From Clostridium sp. CS001 (lineage in GTDB: Bacteria > Bacillota > Clostridia > Clostridiales > Clostridiaceae), in the NCBI RefSeq assembly GCF_020443565.1, contig NZ_JAIZZN010000012.1:42490-106489 (forward strand): a stretch of DNA of 64,000 nt, read 5' to 3'. A program made the position numbers and the translations under genes. The notes beneath the pieces are model-generated. The model had not been told where the DNA came from. It made no database searches and saw only the letters and a list, made by a program, of their open reading frames with translations. Below are positions 36,689 through 46,469 of the stretch, one piece after another. Every line of letters starts with the position of its first letter. Positions within the stretch are counted from its first letter, which is position 1.

Positions 36689-37117
36689 TTATACCTTTGT
36701 TATCAATAACTTATTTCCTTCAATTCCAATGACTTGGACAACGTCACCTTTTTCCAAAGGCTTACCCACATTTTTTACAGTCCAATAAATTCCTTGAAAC
36801 TTTATCTTTGCTTTCAAATCAATTTTTTCCTCTAATGTAAACTCTTTACCTATATAAGCTTCTTCCATTGTTAAAGTTTTATTTACAGTTTTCTTTATGG
36901 TTTTCTTGACTATAGGATATCCAACAGCCATAGATGCCGCGGTAACTGCTACAAATATAATTATCTGCACAGCCACTGATGCATTAAATAACATTGCGAT
37001 TATTGCTGCAATTGCACCTCCAGCAAACCATACAAACATAAAACTACTAGTGGTAATATCAATAAATAGTGCTCCCAGTGCTACAACCGTCCAAAATATT
37101 ATCATAGTCCAGTCCAT
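36689..37117 (-). CDS. NfeD-family membrane protein
   Basis: This 142-residue protein has about three N-terminal transmembrane helices (residues 3-75) and a C-terminal OB-fold domain with the NfeD-type ending GDVVQVIGIEGNKLLITKV. The short form without a protease domain is the classical partner of stomatin-type SPFH proteins, and one is encoded 30 bp downstream on the same strand. A membrane-organising role is inferred from the family. Confidence 0.92.
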   Translation of the reverse strand: MDWTMIIFWTVVALGALFIDITTSSFMFVWFAGGAIAAIIAMLFNASVAVQIIIFVAVTAASMAVGYPIVKKTIKKTVNKTLTMEEAYIGKEFTLEEKIDLKAKIKFQGIYWTVKNVGKPLEKGDVVQVIGIEGNKLLITKV

Positions 37118-37639
37118 GTTTTACCCCCTTTCGAACATTAATTAATATTATAAGTTCTACCCCTTTTAGAATTACTAGCCACAACTTAATTATATCTCTT
37201 TTTTCAACTTTATAATACCACTATATCCTAATTTTAAAGCAAAATTTTATTAATGTAATAATACTACATAATCAATATCTGCTTAAATCTATTATACAGT
37301 ATTTTATATTCTAATTAAAGTTTAAATATATCCCTTAAAGGGTTAATTTATACCCTTTTTAGTATTTGCGTGGTTTTAACTCTTAATTGCTTACATTATC
37401 TCTTTAATTCGCCTCTTTTCATTATTACTTAGAGCATATCTTCAATAAATTCGCAAAACTATGAGAATTATCAAATAAAAGCTTGTCTTTTCTAGAAATA
37501 TTTAAACAAAGTATAATTAATTGATAACCGTCCCTACTATTGAATCTAAGATAATGATATAATTTTAGTAAATATATATTTTTTAAAGTCAACTTGCACA
37601 TACTATTGTTGAAAAACCAAAGAAAGGTTGTGAATTATT
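37118..37639. other. Gene-free stretch between nfeD and nadE
   Basis: This 522-bp AT-rich divergent region should hold the nfeD and nadE promoters, but no hexamer pair is convincing. An imperfect CCCTTAAAGGG / ACCCTTTTT structure lies at 37331-37360. No reading frame or RNA motif was recognised. Confidence 0.5.
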
Positions 37640-39556
37640 TTGGAAACTTCTTTTATAAAGGTTTCTGCTGCTTGCCCAATTGTAAATGTGGCAGATATAG
37701 AATTTAACTTAATTAACATACAAAGCTGTATTGAAAAGGCTATCATTGAAAAATCAAAGTTTATAGTCTTCCCAGAACTTTGCATAACAGCTTACACCTG
37801 CGCCGATTTATTTCTGCAGCATCAACTGATTAAAAAATCCGAAGATGCAATTAAATCTCTATGTGAGTTTTCTAAAAATAAGAATATATTGATTGCTGTA
37901 GGTTCCCCACTACACTTTAATGACAGTCTATATAATTGTGCATATGTAATATTCAATGGTGAGCTTTTAGGAATAGTACCAAAAAGTTATATACCAAATT
38001 ACTCTGAGTTCTACGAAAAAAGATGGTTTAATGAAGGTCTTGGCTTAACTAGCGAAAAAGTAAACTTATCCTTTGCTAAAAACATTCCTTTTGGAACAAA
38101 CCTTTTATTTACATGCGGCAACATTAAATTTGGCTTTGAGGTTTGTGAAGACCTTTGGGTAACTATCCCACCAAGTAGCTACTTAGCTCTTCAAGGTGCA
38201 AATATAATTGCTAATCTATCTGCCTCAAATGAATTAGTTAGCAAAGCTGATTACCGAAGATCCTTAGTTTCATCTCAGAGTGCAAAATGTATATGTTCTT
38301 ATTTATATGCATCCTCTGGTGTTTTTGAATCCTCAACAGATTTACTTTTTAGCGGACATCTTTTAATTAGTGAAAATGGTTTATTATTAAAAGAAAATAA
38401 TAGATTTCAAAGAGAAAATGAAATTATAACTTCCATTATTGATATAGATAAGTTAAATGGCGAGCGGCTTAAAAATGTAAGTTTTAAGAATAGTGGCAGT
38501 ATGTCGCCTTTTAAAGTAGAAGAAATACCTTTTGAATTTTTAAACTTAGATCTTGGTGTTTTTAATAGAACTATCGATAAACATCCTTTTGTTCCAAAAG
38601 ATAAACATTTGCGTGAAATGCGTTGTAGTGAAATTTTTAGTATTCAATCTGCAGCTCTTGCCAAAAGATTTTCTTATACTGGTCTAAGCAAAGCTATAGT
38701 TGGCATTTCCGGTGGACTGGATTCAACCTTAGCACTATTAGTTATAATTAAAACCTTTGACATGCTAAATATTCCAAGAAAAAATATCATTACTATTACA
38801 ATGCCTGGTTTTGGAACTACAGATAGAACCTATATGAATGCAGTAGATCTATGTAATCATTTAGGTACCGAGCTTAGAGAAATTAATATAGTTGATGCAT
38901 GTCTTCAACATTTCAAAGACATAAACCACCCAATTGAAAAGCATGATGTAACTTATGAAAATGTTCAAGCAAGAGAAAGAACTCAAATTCTTATGGATAT
39001 TGCCAATAAGGAGGGCGGTCTGTTAGTAGGCACAGGAGACTTATCAGAACTAGCCTTAGGTTGGTGTACATATAATGGCGACCATATGTCCATGTATTCT
39101 GTAAATTGCTCAATTCCGAAGACTTTGGTTCGATATTTAGTTAAATATGTAGCAGATGTGGAATCCACAAAGGAAGTTTCAGATATCCTTTTAGATATTC
39201 TTGACACTCCTGTAAGTCCTGAACTTCTACCAAAAGATAAGAACGGCGAAATTACTCAAAAGACTGAAGACATAGTAGGGCCCTATGAATTACATGACTT
39301 TTTCCTTTATTATTTTATGAAGCAAGGTGCTTCTCCGCAAAAAATACTATTCTTAGCTAAGGAAGCTTTTAAAGCGGATTATTCCGAGGATGAGATACAC
39401 AAATGGTTAGATAAATTTATAAAAAGATTTTTCACTCAACAATTTAAGCGTTCAGCCTTACCAGATGGTCCAAAGGTAGGAAGCATAAGCTTATCTCCAA
39501 GAGGAGATCTTAGAATGCCTTCTGACGCTAGCTTTAATTCCTTCATTTATAAATAA
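37640..39556 (+). CDS. nadE: Glutamine-dependent NAD+ synthetase
   Basis: This 638-residue two-domain enzyme makes NAD+ from deamido-NAD+, ATP and glutamine. The N-terminal nitrilase-type amidase (residues 1-300) shows the catalytic Glu in FPELCITAY near residue 48, a Lys in VPKSYIPNYSEFYEKRW, and the Cys in FGFEVCEDLW near residue 175. The C-terminal synthetase has the PP-loop GISGGLDSTLAL near residue 355 and GTGDLSELALGWCTYNGD near residue 470. The TTG start at 37640 has GAAAGG somewhat far upstream (about 13 bases). A terminator follows. Confidence 0.96.
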   Translation: METSFIKVSAACPIVNVADIEFNLINIQSCIEKAIIEKSKFIVFPELCITAYTCADLFLQHQLIKKSEDAIKSLCEFSKNKNILIAVGSPLHFNDSLYNCAYVIFNGELLGIVPKSYIPNYSEFYEKRWFNEGLGLTSEKVNLSFAKNIPFGTNLLFTCGNIKFGFEVCEDLWVTIPPSSYLALQGANIIANLSASNELVSKADYRRSLVSSQSAKCICSYLYASSGVFESSTDLLFSGHLLISENGLLLKENNRFQRENEIITSIIDIDKLNGERLKNVSFKNSGSMSPFKVEEIPFEFLNLDLGVFNRTIDKHPFVPKDKHLREMRCSEIFSIQSAALAKRFSYTGLSKAIVGISGGLDSTLALLVIIKTFDMLNIPRKNIITITMPGFGTTDRTYMNAVDLCNHLGTELREINIVDACLQHFKDINHPIEKHDVTYENVQARERTQILMDIANKEGGLLVGTGDLSELALGWCTYNGDHMSMYSVNCSIPKTLVRYLVKYVADVESTKEVSDILLDILDTPVSPELLPKDKNGEITQKTEDIVGPYELHDFFLYYFMKQGASPQKILFLAKEAFKADYSEDEIHKWLDKFIKRFFTQQFKRSALPDGPKVGSISLSPRGDLRMPSDASFNSFIYK

Positions 39557-39578
39557 TAAAATGTCTTTTTACACGAAA

Positions 39579-39640
39579 AAAAAGTATATATTACGTATAA
39601 TGCATTTGAACGAGCATTAGTAGTAATATATACTTTTTCC
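39579..39640. terminator. Bidirectional terminator between nadE and yaaR
   Basis: A 16-bp perfect stem AAAAAGTATATATTAC (39579-39594) with GTAATATATACTTTTT (39623-39638) has an inner AATGC/GCATT hairpin in its loop. It serves the convergent nadE and yaaR genes. Confidence 0.82.
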
Positions 39641-39644
39641 CTCT

Positions 39645-40067
39645 TTATTTATAAATATCCACAATTAATCCTGAAATCTCATCTATAGTGTTTGCAATAT
39701 CTAAATTCTCTTTTTCCTCACTTAATAACATTTGAGTAAGCTCTTCCAATTTTAAATCTATGGTCTCTACAGTTATAAAATATTGAGTTTGCCAAAAGCT
39801 AATATCTTTTTTAATCTCGTACATATGTTTCAAAACAGATTCTAAATATTCCTTAATTAAATTTTTATATGCTTTCACGTCTGAAAAACACTTTGTAACG
39901 CTTAATCTATTACCCCTCTTTTTTATATCCTCCATCATATCCTTTAGTTGTTGCTCTGATTTTTGTTGCCTAGCAAAGCTAAAGTTTTGAGAAAAATCCT
40001 TTTTACTAGATATAGTCTTTTTATCCTGTGTAACTGGTGAATTTCTTCTAGACCTTGATATTTCCAT
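39645..40067 (-). CDS. YaaR-family protein (DUF327)
   Basis: This helical, soluble protein of about 140 residues matches the YaaR family of Firmicutes in its middle and end: RGNRLSVTKCFSDVKAYKNLIKEYLE near residue 55 and a C-terminal IANTIDEISGLIVDIYK. The biochemical function is unknown. The ATG at 40067 follows AGGGGTGAG; an in-frame GTG 12 bases upstream is the alternative. It is a single gene. Confidence 0.85.
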   Translation of the reverse strand: MEISRSRRNSPVTQDKKTISSKKDFSQNFSFARQQKSEQQLKDMMEDIKKRGNRLSVTKCFSDVKAYKNLIKEYLESVLKHMYEIKKDISFWQTQYFITVETIDLKLEELTQMLLSEEKENLDIANTIDEISGLIVDIYK

Positions 40068-40207
40068 AATTCTTCTCACCCCTAGTTATTTTATATTATT
40101 TATTTTAAGTTTTTCGCATTATTATCTTCACATATACCTATTATATCGAACTTTATGTAAAAAAACATCTGATATTAACAACTAATTCTTTTCTTATATA
40201 AAAATTA

Positions 40208-40245
40208 ATACGTTAAAAAGCAATTATAACTACTTTTTAACGTAT
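40208..40245. promoter_or_regulatory. 13-bp inverted repeat upstream of chrA
   Basis: In the 314-bp yaaR-chrA gap, ATACGTTAAAAAG and CTTTTTAACGTAT are perfectly complementary around 12 bases. A second imperfect repeat, TGTAGC...GCTACA, follows at about 40297-40325. Neither has a terminal T-run on the chrA strand, so operator or leader structure is more likely than termination. The rest of the gap is featureless. Confidence 0.4.
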
Positions 40246-40381
40246 AAATTTGCCATTTTTTTTTTATACTAGTATAATTAACAGATAACGCTCTTGTAGC
40301 TTATAATTGAATTGTTATAGGCTACATATTGAAACTTTGCATTTCTATTAATGCAAAAATTTAATTCCGTGAGGTGTGTAA

Positions 40382-40918
40382 ATGAAAAAATTGCTTGATA
40401 TGTTTTTGACTTTTTTTAAAATAGGAGCATTTACCTTTGGTGGAGGATATGCAATGATACCACTAATTGAAACTGAAGTTGTGAATAAAAAACAATGGCT
40501 TTCTAAAGAAGATTTCTTAGACATAATTGTTATCTCCCAAACCTTTCCTGGAGCCTTAGCTGTTAACAGCAGCATATTTATTGGTTATAGAATATCTGGC
40601 CTTCTTGGAGCTATCATTGGACTTTTAGGAGTAGTTTTACCTTCATTTTTTATAATACTTATCATTGCAGTTTTTTTTATGAAATTTAGAGATTATTACT
40701 ATGTAGATTTGGTTTTCAAAGGTATTTCTGCTGCGGTACCAATGCTTATACTAATAGCTGTAGTAAGCTTATCTAAATCCGTAAAAAGAAACTATTCAAA
40801 CCTTGTTATAATTTTAATTTCTATGGCAAGTATATTATTTTTAAATGTACACCCTGTTATAGTTATACTTTTATCAGGTTTATACGGTATTATATTTCTT
40901 GGAAAGAAGGTGAAGTAA
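40382..40918 (+). CDS. chrA: Chromate transporter, N-terminal half-size subunit
   Basis: This 178-residue membrane protein of the short-chain CHR family has the signature FKIGAFTFGGGYAMIPLIE (residues 11-29) and SQTFPGALAVNSSIFIGYR near residue 55. Short-chain CHR proteins come in tandem pairs that together equal one long ChrA. The partner gene starts at the next base after the stop. Export of chromate or another oxyanion is the family role; the physiological substrate here is unknown. Confidence 0.92.
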   Translation: MKKLLDMFLTFFKIGAFTFGGGYAMIPLIETEVVNKKQWLSKEDFLDIIVISQTFPGALAVNSSIFIGYRISGLLGAIIGLLGVVLPSFFIILIIAVFFMKFRDYYYVDLVFKGISAAVPMLILIAVVSLSKSVKRNYSNLVIILISMASILFLNVHPVIVILLSGLYGIIFLGKKVK

Positions 40919-41446
40919 TTGTCTATTCTAGTTAAAATTTTCTTATCCTTCTTAAAAATAGGTGCCTTTAGCTTTGGTGGAGGCTATGCTATGCTTCCAC
41001 TTATCGAAAGAGAAATCGTAGATAGTCATAATTGGATTACCTTTAAAGAATTTATTGATATTATAGGCATATCTCAAATGACTCCAGGGCCTATTGCAAT
41101 AAATTCAGCTACTTTTGTAGGCTTCAAAATTTCTGGAATTTTAGGAGCAATTGCTGGTACACTAGGTGTAATTACATTTTCTTTTATCTTGGTTTCCATA
41201 GCTAATCACTATATCTTGAAATTTAAAGAATCCTATATAATGAAGGCTGCTCTTGAAGGTATGAGACCTGCACTAATTGGTCTTATAATCTCTGTATTCT
41301 TATCCATGGGCCGCGAAGCTTATAAAGACATCAAAAGCGTAGTAATCGGATTTATAATTTTAGGACTATTACTTACTAACAAACTTCACCCAATATTAAT
41401 AATAATAATTTCAGGGGTATTGGGTGTGATATTTTTCTTATTTTAA
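40919..41446 (+). CDS. chrA: Chromate transporter, second half-size subunit
   Basis: This 175-residue partner of the preceding gene carries the same signature, LKIGAFSFGGGYAMLPLIE, and SQMTPGPIAINSATFVGFK. The TTG start directly abuts the previous stop and uses AAGGTGAAG within the first gene's end, so synthesis is coupled. Its stop codon is contributed by the first bases of copy 3 of the 130-bp repeat. Confidence 0.92.
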   Translation: MSILVKIFLSFLKIGAFSFGGGYAMLPLIEREIVDSHNWITFKEFIDIIGISQMTPGPIAINSATFVGFKISGILGAIAGTLGVITFSFILVSIANHYILKFKESYIMKAALEGMRPALIGLIISVFLSMGREAYKDIKSVVIGFIILGLLLTNKLHPILIIIISGVLGVIFFLF

Positions 41447-41585
41447 TAACATTTTGGAAGCTTCAAGCCTGCAATTTTCTATAAGTTGCAGTTGCAGTTG
41501 CCTAGCCTAGAAAGGTTGCTTTGGTGGTATCTAAATCTGCTTCCAAAGTTATTAATATTGCAGCATCGTAGATGATGATTAATAA
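41445..41585 (+). repeat. Structured 130-bp repeat, copy 3
   Basis: The outer arms read AATAACATTTTGGAAGC and GCTTCCAAAGTTATT. Compared with copies 1 and 2, the C-to-T change in the left arm is matched by a G-to-A change in the right arm, so pairing is kept. The 3' hairpin is CATC-GTA-GATG (41564-41574). A short internal duplication (GTTGCA) lengthens the centre. The copy fills the gap between chrA and the P-type ATPase and forms the chrA stop codon. Confidence 0.85.
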
Positions 41586-41627
41586 ATTAAAATGAAATAA
41601 CAAATACTATAAACCGAGGTGATATTC

Positions 41628-44291
41628 GTGTTCTTTAACAAAACTATTGAAGAAGCTTTAAATGAATTAAATGTTAGTCCAATAACAGGACTTTCAGAAA
41701 AAGAAACAGATCTAAGAAAAGAGAAATTTGGATTAAATCAATTAGCAAGTAAAAAACCTAAAACCTTAATATCAATGTTTTTTGCCCAACTAAATGATAT
41801 GTTAATTTATGTTTTAATTGCAGCTGCCGCAGTTTCTGCTCTCCTTGGTGAAGTAAGCGATGCAATCATAATTGCTATTGTAATCATAATTAATGCTACA
41901 GTAGGAATTATTCAAGAATCTAAAGCAGAAAAGGCCCTTGACGCACTAAAAAAATTATCAACGCCAAAGGCCGTAGTAAAAAGAGATGGACAGTTAAAAG
42001 AAATACCATCTGAAGAAGTTGTCCCTGGAGATATCGTTATTATCGATGCCGGAAGATACATTCCCTGTGATTTAAGGCTAATTGAAGCTGCAAATTTAAA
42101 AATCGAAGAATCTACCCTTACAGGAGAATCCGTTCCCGTAGATAAAGATGCATCTTTGGTTCTAAATGGTGAAGATATTCCCTTAGGCGACCAAAAGAAT
42201 ATGCTCTTTATGTCTACCTTAGCAACCTATGGTAGAGGTATTGGTCTAGCCGTATCCACTGGAATGAATACTGAAATAGGTAAAATTGCTAAAATGTTAG
42301 ATGAAAATGTGGATGATCAGACTCCTCTGCAAAAGAAACTAACGCAACTTGGAAAGTATCTAGGAATAGCTGCCCTACTAATATGTGCCTTAATGTTTAT
42401 AGTAGGTGTTCTACAAAAGAGAGATCTATTTGAAATGCTACTCATATCCATAAGTTTAGCAGTTGCAGCAATTCCTGAAGGTCTTGCTGCCATAGTAACT
42501 ATAGTTCTTGCTATGGGTGTTCAAAAGATGATAAAGAAAAATGCCATTGTAAGAAAATTACCAGCTGTTGAAACTTTAGGTTCAGTAAATATAATATGTT
42601 CTGATAAGACAGGAACCTTAACTCAAAATAAAATGACTATAACAAAATTCTATGTAGATGGTGACTTAACAAACATAGAAAGCCTAAATATTAATGATGA
42701 TGGACATAAGCTATTACTAGAAAATCTTGTTTTATGTAATGACGCTACTTACTCTGAAAATTCAAAAACTGGTGATCCTACTGAAATTGCTCTTCTAATA
42801 GCCGGTGTTGATTACGGCATATTTAAAGATGCTTTAGAGGAAAAACATCAACGAATTGATGAAGTTCCTTTTGATTCAGATAGAAAATTAATGACTACTG
42901 TAAATAAGTATGGTGATGAATTTTATGTAATGACAAAAGGTGCCATTGATAATCTTATAAAACTATGTAATAAAGCTTATATTAAAGGCACTATTGTAGA
43001 TATCACTCCAAAAATAAAAGAAGATATATTAGTGGCAGCCAATAGTATGTCTGACAATGCACTAAGAGTTCTAGGTTCTGCTTATAAAATCCTTTCAAGC
43101 GCTCATGCAGATATTGATTCATTAGAAAGCGATTTAATACTTATTGGACTGGTAGGTATGATAGACCCGCCTAGACTAGAAGTTAAAGATTCTATTTCAT
43201 TATGCATGAATTCTGGAATAAAAACTGTAATGATAACTGGTGATCACGCAAATACAGCCTTTGCTATAGCAAGGGAACTTAATATTACAAATGATCCTTT
43301 AGCAGTTATGTCCGGCTCTGAGCTTGATAAAATGTCAGAGGAAGACCTAAATAATAAAATTGACAATATAAGAGTATTTGCAAGAGTATCCCCTGAACAC
43401 AAAGTAAAAATTGTGCGAGCTCTTAAAGCTAAAGGAAACATTGTATCAATGACAGGAGACGGAGTAAATGATGCTCCATCACTTAAAATGGCAGACATCG
43501 GTGTAGCCATGGGTATAACAGGTACTGATGTAGCCAAGGGTGCTGCTGACATGATCCTTGTAGATGATAATTTTTCCACAATTGTTACTGCAATAAAAGA
43601 AGGACGAAATATCTTCACAAATATTAAGAAAACTATAATATTCCTTCTTTCTTGTAACATAGGAGAAATTATAGCACTATTTCTTGCCATACTTCTAGGT
43701 TGGGCTACTCCACTTAGACCTATTCATATATTGTGGGTTAACTTAATCACAGATACACTCCCAGCCTTAGCACTTGGCGTAGATCCTGGTGACCCTGACG
43801 TAATGAAATATAAGCCACGTAACTCAAATGATAGCTTATTTAAGGGTGCAACTTTGAATTTACTTCTTAACGGACTATTAATCGGTGTATTAACATTAAC
43901 AGCATTTATAGTAGGTTTGAAATATTATACAGGTGCAACAAATTTATTCCCACTATTCCCTGGAAATATTTCAGATGATGCTTTAATGCATGCACAAACC
44001 ATGGCTTTTGTGGTGCTTAGCGTTTCTCAGTTAGTTCATTCTTTAAATATGAGAAATGAAAAGAAATCCATATTCCAAATAGGTTTATTTTCAAACAAGT
44101 ATTTAATTGGTTCCATAGTTTTTGGTGTTTTACTTCAAGACTTTATAATAACAATACCACTTCTTGCAAATGTTTTTGGTGTTCATGACTTAAGTTTAAT
44201 GGATTGGGGATTTGTTACTATTCTTTCCTTGATGCCATTACTTATTAATGAAATCGTAAAAATATTTAAACGTGGGTCATCTAAGATATAA
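41628..44291 (+). CDS. Calcium-transporting-type P-type ATPase (P2A-like)
   Basis: This protein of about 887 residues has ten membrane helices. It carries a cation ATPase N-terminal domain, TGESVPVDK near residue 165, the helix-4 ion-binding AAIPEGLAAIVTIVLA near residue 285, the phosphorylated CSDKTGTLTQNKM near residue 325, MTGDGVNDAPSLKMADIG near residue 610, and a C-terminal four-helix domain. The PEGL motif marks Ca2+ or related (Mn2+) SERCA-like pumps. The GTG at 41628 follows GAGGTG at 7 bases. It lies after repeat copy 3 and ends with a terminator. Confidence 0.93.
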   Translation: MFFNKTIEEALNELNVSPITGLSEKETDLRKEKFGLNQLASKKPKTLISMFFAQLNDMLIYVLIAAAAVSALLGEVSDAIIIAIVIIINATVGIIQESKAEKALDALKKLSTPKAVVKRDGQLKEIPSEEVVPGDIVIIDAGRYIPCDLRLIEAANLKIEESTLTGESVPVDKDASLVLNGEDIPLGDQKNMLFMSTLATYGRGIGLAVSTGMNTEIGKIAKMLDENVDDQTPLQKKLTQLGKYLGIAALLICALMFIVGVLQKRDLFEMLLISISLAVAAIPEGLAAIVTIVLAMGVQKMIKKNAIVRKLPAVETLGSVNIICSDKTGTLTQNKMTITKFYVDGDLTNIESLNINDDGHKLLLENLVLCNDATYSENSKTGDPTEIALLIAGVDYGIFKDALEEKHQRIDEVPFDSDRKLMTTVNKYGDEFYVMTKGAIDNLIKLCNKAYIKGTIVDITPKIKEDILVAANSMSDNALRVLGSAYKILSSAHADIDSLESDLILIGLVGMIDPPRLEVKDSISLCMNSGIKTVMITGDHANTAFAIARELNITNDPLAVMSGSELDKMSEEDLNNKIDNIRVFARVSPEHKVKIVRALKAKGNIVSMTGDGVNDAPSLKMADIGVAMGITGTDVAKGAADMILVDDNFSTIVTAIKEGRNIFTNIKKTIIFLLSCNIGEIIALFLAILLGWATPLRPIHILWVNLITDTLPALALGVDPGDPDVMKYKPRNSNDSLFKGATLNLLLNGLLIGVLTLTAFIVGLKYYTGATNLFPLFPGNISDDALMHAQTMAFVVLSVSQLVHSLNMRNEKKSIFQIGLFSNKYLIGSIVFGVLLQDFIITIPLLANVFGVHDLSLMDWGFVTILSLMPLLINEIVKIFKRGSSKI

Positions 44292-44340
44292 AAAGATAAG
44301 AGGCTGATGAATTTAATTCATTAGCCTCTTATCTTTAAAA
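44292..44340. terminator. Bidirectional terminator between P-ATPase and cvfB
   Basis: AAAGATAAGAGGCT-GA-TGAAT pairs with ATTCA-TTAGCCTCTTATCTTT around a short loop. It serves convergent genes. Confidence 0.85.
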
Positions 44341-44349
44341 CAAATATAA

Positions 44350-45189
44350 TTATTTTAATCTTGTACCTTCTTCGTTTTGAACAATTAGATCACTTTTCAT
44401 AAGTCCTCCTAATGCTCTTTTAAAAGCATTTTTGCTAGTTCTGAAAATCTTCTTTATATCATCTGGAGAACTTTTATCATTGTATATCATTGACCCATTA
44501 TTTTTATTTAAAAATTCTAATATTTGCTCTTCAACTACATCTCTTTCTTCTAGTCTTGGTTTTCTTGTAGTTACATCCATTTTACCATCTTCATAGTATT
44601 TTTTTACTCTTACAGTTAATTTATCTCCAGGTGTTATGCTAGTATAATTCTCATTTCTTAAAACAACCGCTCTATAAGTGTCTTCAATAGCAATCATTAG
44701 AGTACCATTTGTCTGGATTCCGTATACTGTACCTTCAACCTCATCATCAATATTGTATGAGTTTGTATCATGTAAATATTTGTCAATATATGTAGTTGCT
44801 GCAAGTCTTCCCGTCTTATCTAAATAAACATAAAAGAGGTACTTTCTACCTGTTTCTAATTTGTAATTTTCCTCCTTAAAAGGAACAAGTACATCTCTTT
44901 CTAAACCGATATCTACAAAACTTCCTATTTCAGTAATATCGATTACTTTAAGATAAGCTAAATCTCCAACCTTTGCATGGGGTCTTTTTAGAGTTGAAAT
45001 TAACCTGTCGCTTGTATCCCTGTATATGAATGCTTCAACTTCATCATCAATATTAAGCGCCCTACCTAAAGTACTTTTCATTGGTAATAATATGTCATCA
45101 CTTGTGTTTCCTGTCTCAGCGTCCAAGTAGTACCCAAATTCTGCTCTTCTAACTACTTTTAAACTATTAAAATCTCCTACTTTTATCAT
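44350..45189 (-). CDS. CvfB-like S1 RNA-binding protein
   Basis: This 279-residue protein has three successive S1-type OB folds (around residues 1-65, 70-135 and 145-210; for example KVGDLAYLKVIDITEIGSFVDIG). A C-terminal winged helix with MIYNDKSSPDDIKKIFRTSKNAFKRALGGL follows. This is the layout of CvfB/YitL, an RNA-binding regulator of virulence genes in staphylococci. Its role in clostridia is unknown to me. It stands upstream of no obvious partner. Confidence 0.88.
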   Translation of the reverse strand: MIKVGDFNSLKVVRRAEFGYYLDAETGNTSDDILLPMKSTLGRALNIDDEVEAFIYRDTSDRLISTLKRPHAKVGDLAYLKVIDITEIGSFVDIGLERDVLVPFKEENYKLETGRKYLFYVYLDKTGRLAATTYIDKYLHDTNSYNIDDEVEGTVYGIQTNGTLMIAIEDTYRAVVLRNENYTSITPGDKLTVRVKKYYEDGKMDVTTRKPRLEERDVVEEQILEFLNKNNGSMIYNDKSSPDDIKKIFRTSKNAFKRALGGLMKSDLIVQNEEGTRLK

Positions 45190-45248
45190 ATATAATCTCC
45201 TACCTCTTATTTAATCATCACCCGCGGTGATATAATATTAAAATACCT

Positions 45249-45746
45249 CTAAACTTTTGACCAATCTACATATTTGTTAAGCTTATCAACAAATTGTACT
45301 AAGTATTTTTCTTCAAGCTCTGTAAACCTTCCGATTTCCGGGCTATCTAGATCTAAAACCCCATAAACTATATCATCTTTTATTATTGGTATAACTATTT
45401 CTGATTTTGTTGCACCATCACAGGCAATATGTCCTGGAAATTCCTCTACATTTTCAACGCGCTGAAGTTTCTTTTGAGCTACCGCTGTTCCGCATACACC
45501 TTTGCCCATGTCTATTCTGTTACAAGCTGGAAGTCCCTGAAACATTCCAAGAACTAATGTATCTTCTCTTAATATGTAAAACCCCGCCCAATTAAGTCTA
45601 TCCATAACCGCTTTAATTATTGCTGCAGCATTTGATAAATTTGCTAGATTGTCTTTTTCTGAGCTAAGCTGTCCTTCTAAAAGAATAAGCATATATTTAT
45701 ATTTCTGCTCATTTGTCATGTTTTCTATACCATTTAGCTTTATCAT
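45249..45746 (-). CDS. GAF-domain free methionine-(R)-sulfoxide reductase
   Basis: This protein of about 165 residues consists of one GAF domain with the three family cysteines, in LPACNRI, GKGVCGTA and HIACDGATKSEIVIPI. It also has LNWAGFYIL and a closing DLDSPEIGRFTE segment. fRMsr enzymes reduce free methionine-R-sulfoxide, an oxidative-stress repair. The start at 45746 follows AAGGAG at 8 bases, better than the in-frame GTG at 45755. It is a single gene. Confidence 0.9.
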   Translation of the reverse strand: MIKLNGIENMTNEQKYKYMLILLEGQLSSEKDNLANLSNAAAIIKAVMDRLNWAGFYILREDTLVLGMFQGLPACNRIDMGKGVCGTAVAQKKLQRVENVEEFPGHIACDGATKSEIVIPIIKDDIVYGVLDLDSPEIGRFTELEEKYLVQFVDKLNKYVDWSKV

Positions 45747-45820
45747 TTCTATCACTCCTTAAAAAACAATAAGTCCATACCCTTTATTCTGGTTAAACTC
45801 TCATAAAAATAAAATCTATT

Positions 45821-46327
45821 TTATTTTATACCATATTTTTTTGAAAGCGATACATAATTTTCTGCAGATATTCTTATGCTTTCTTTTTCTTCCACTGTTA
45901 GTTCTCTAATTACCTTTGCAGGTACTCCCATACAAAGCACCCCCGAAGGTATCTTCTTACCTTGAGTAACTAAACTACCAGCTCCAATTATTGTGTATTC
46001 CCCTATTTCAGCACCATTTAATAGCGTGCTACCCATACCAATTAAAGTGTTATTAGAAATTTTACACCCATGTATTATGGAGTTATGACCAATAGTTACA
46101 TAATCTCCGATATCCGTTGGAAAATCATCATCATTATGCACTGTAGAGTTATCTTGAATATTTGTACAAGTACCTATAGATAAATAATTCATATCACCTC
46201 TTAATACAGTTCCAAACCATATATTACTATTCTCGCCTATACACACATTTCCTATAACATCCGCGCTACTAGCAATAAAACAATCTTTGTGTATATTTGG
46301 TATTTGTCCATCAAATTGATGTATCAT
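45821..46327 (-). CDS. Gamma-carbonic anhydrase-like left-handed beta-helix protein
   Basis: This 168-residue hexapeptide-repeat protein is of the YrdA/PaaY/gamma-CA type. Repeats such as VIGNVCIGENSNIWFGTVLRGD occupy residues 24-45. The three zinc-type histidines are in NSTVHND, TIGHNS and IIHGC. A short C-terminal helix closes the trimer. Many homologues bind zinc but have unproven carbonic anhydrase activity, so the function is tentative. It is divergent from nrdJ. Confidence 0.9.
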   Translation of the reverse strand: MIHQFDGQIPNIHKDCFIASSADVIGNVCIGENSNIWFGTVLRGDMNYLSIGTCTNIQDNSTVHNDDDFPTDIGDYVTIGHNSIIHGCKISNNTLIGMGSTLLNGAEIGEYTIIGAGSLVTQGKKIPSGVLCMGVPAKVIRELTVEEKESIRISAENYVSLSKKYGIK

Positions 46328-46469
46328 AAGTTAAACGACCCCTCTTCTTAAAATAATAAACATATCTCTATTATACTCATATATTCTATAAATTCACCTA
46401 TAATTTGATATTTTCTTTAATATTCCTAAAGAAAAATTGTTATTGATTTTTCTATGGCTTTGCTATATG

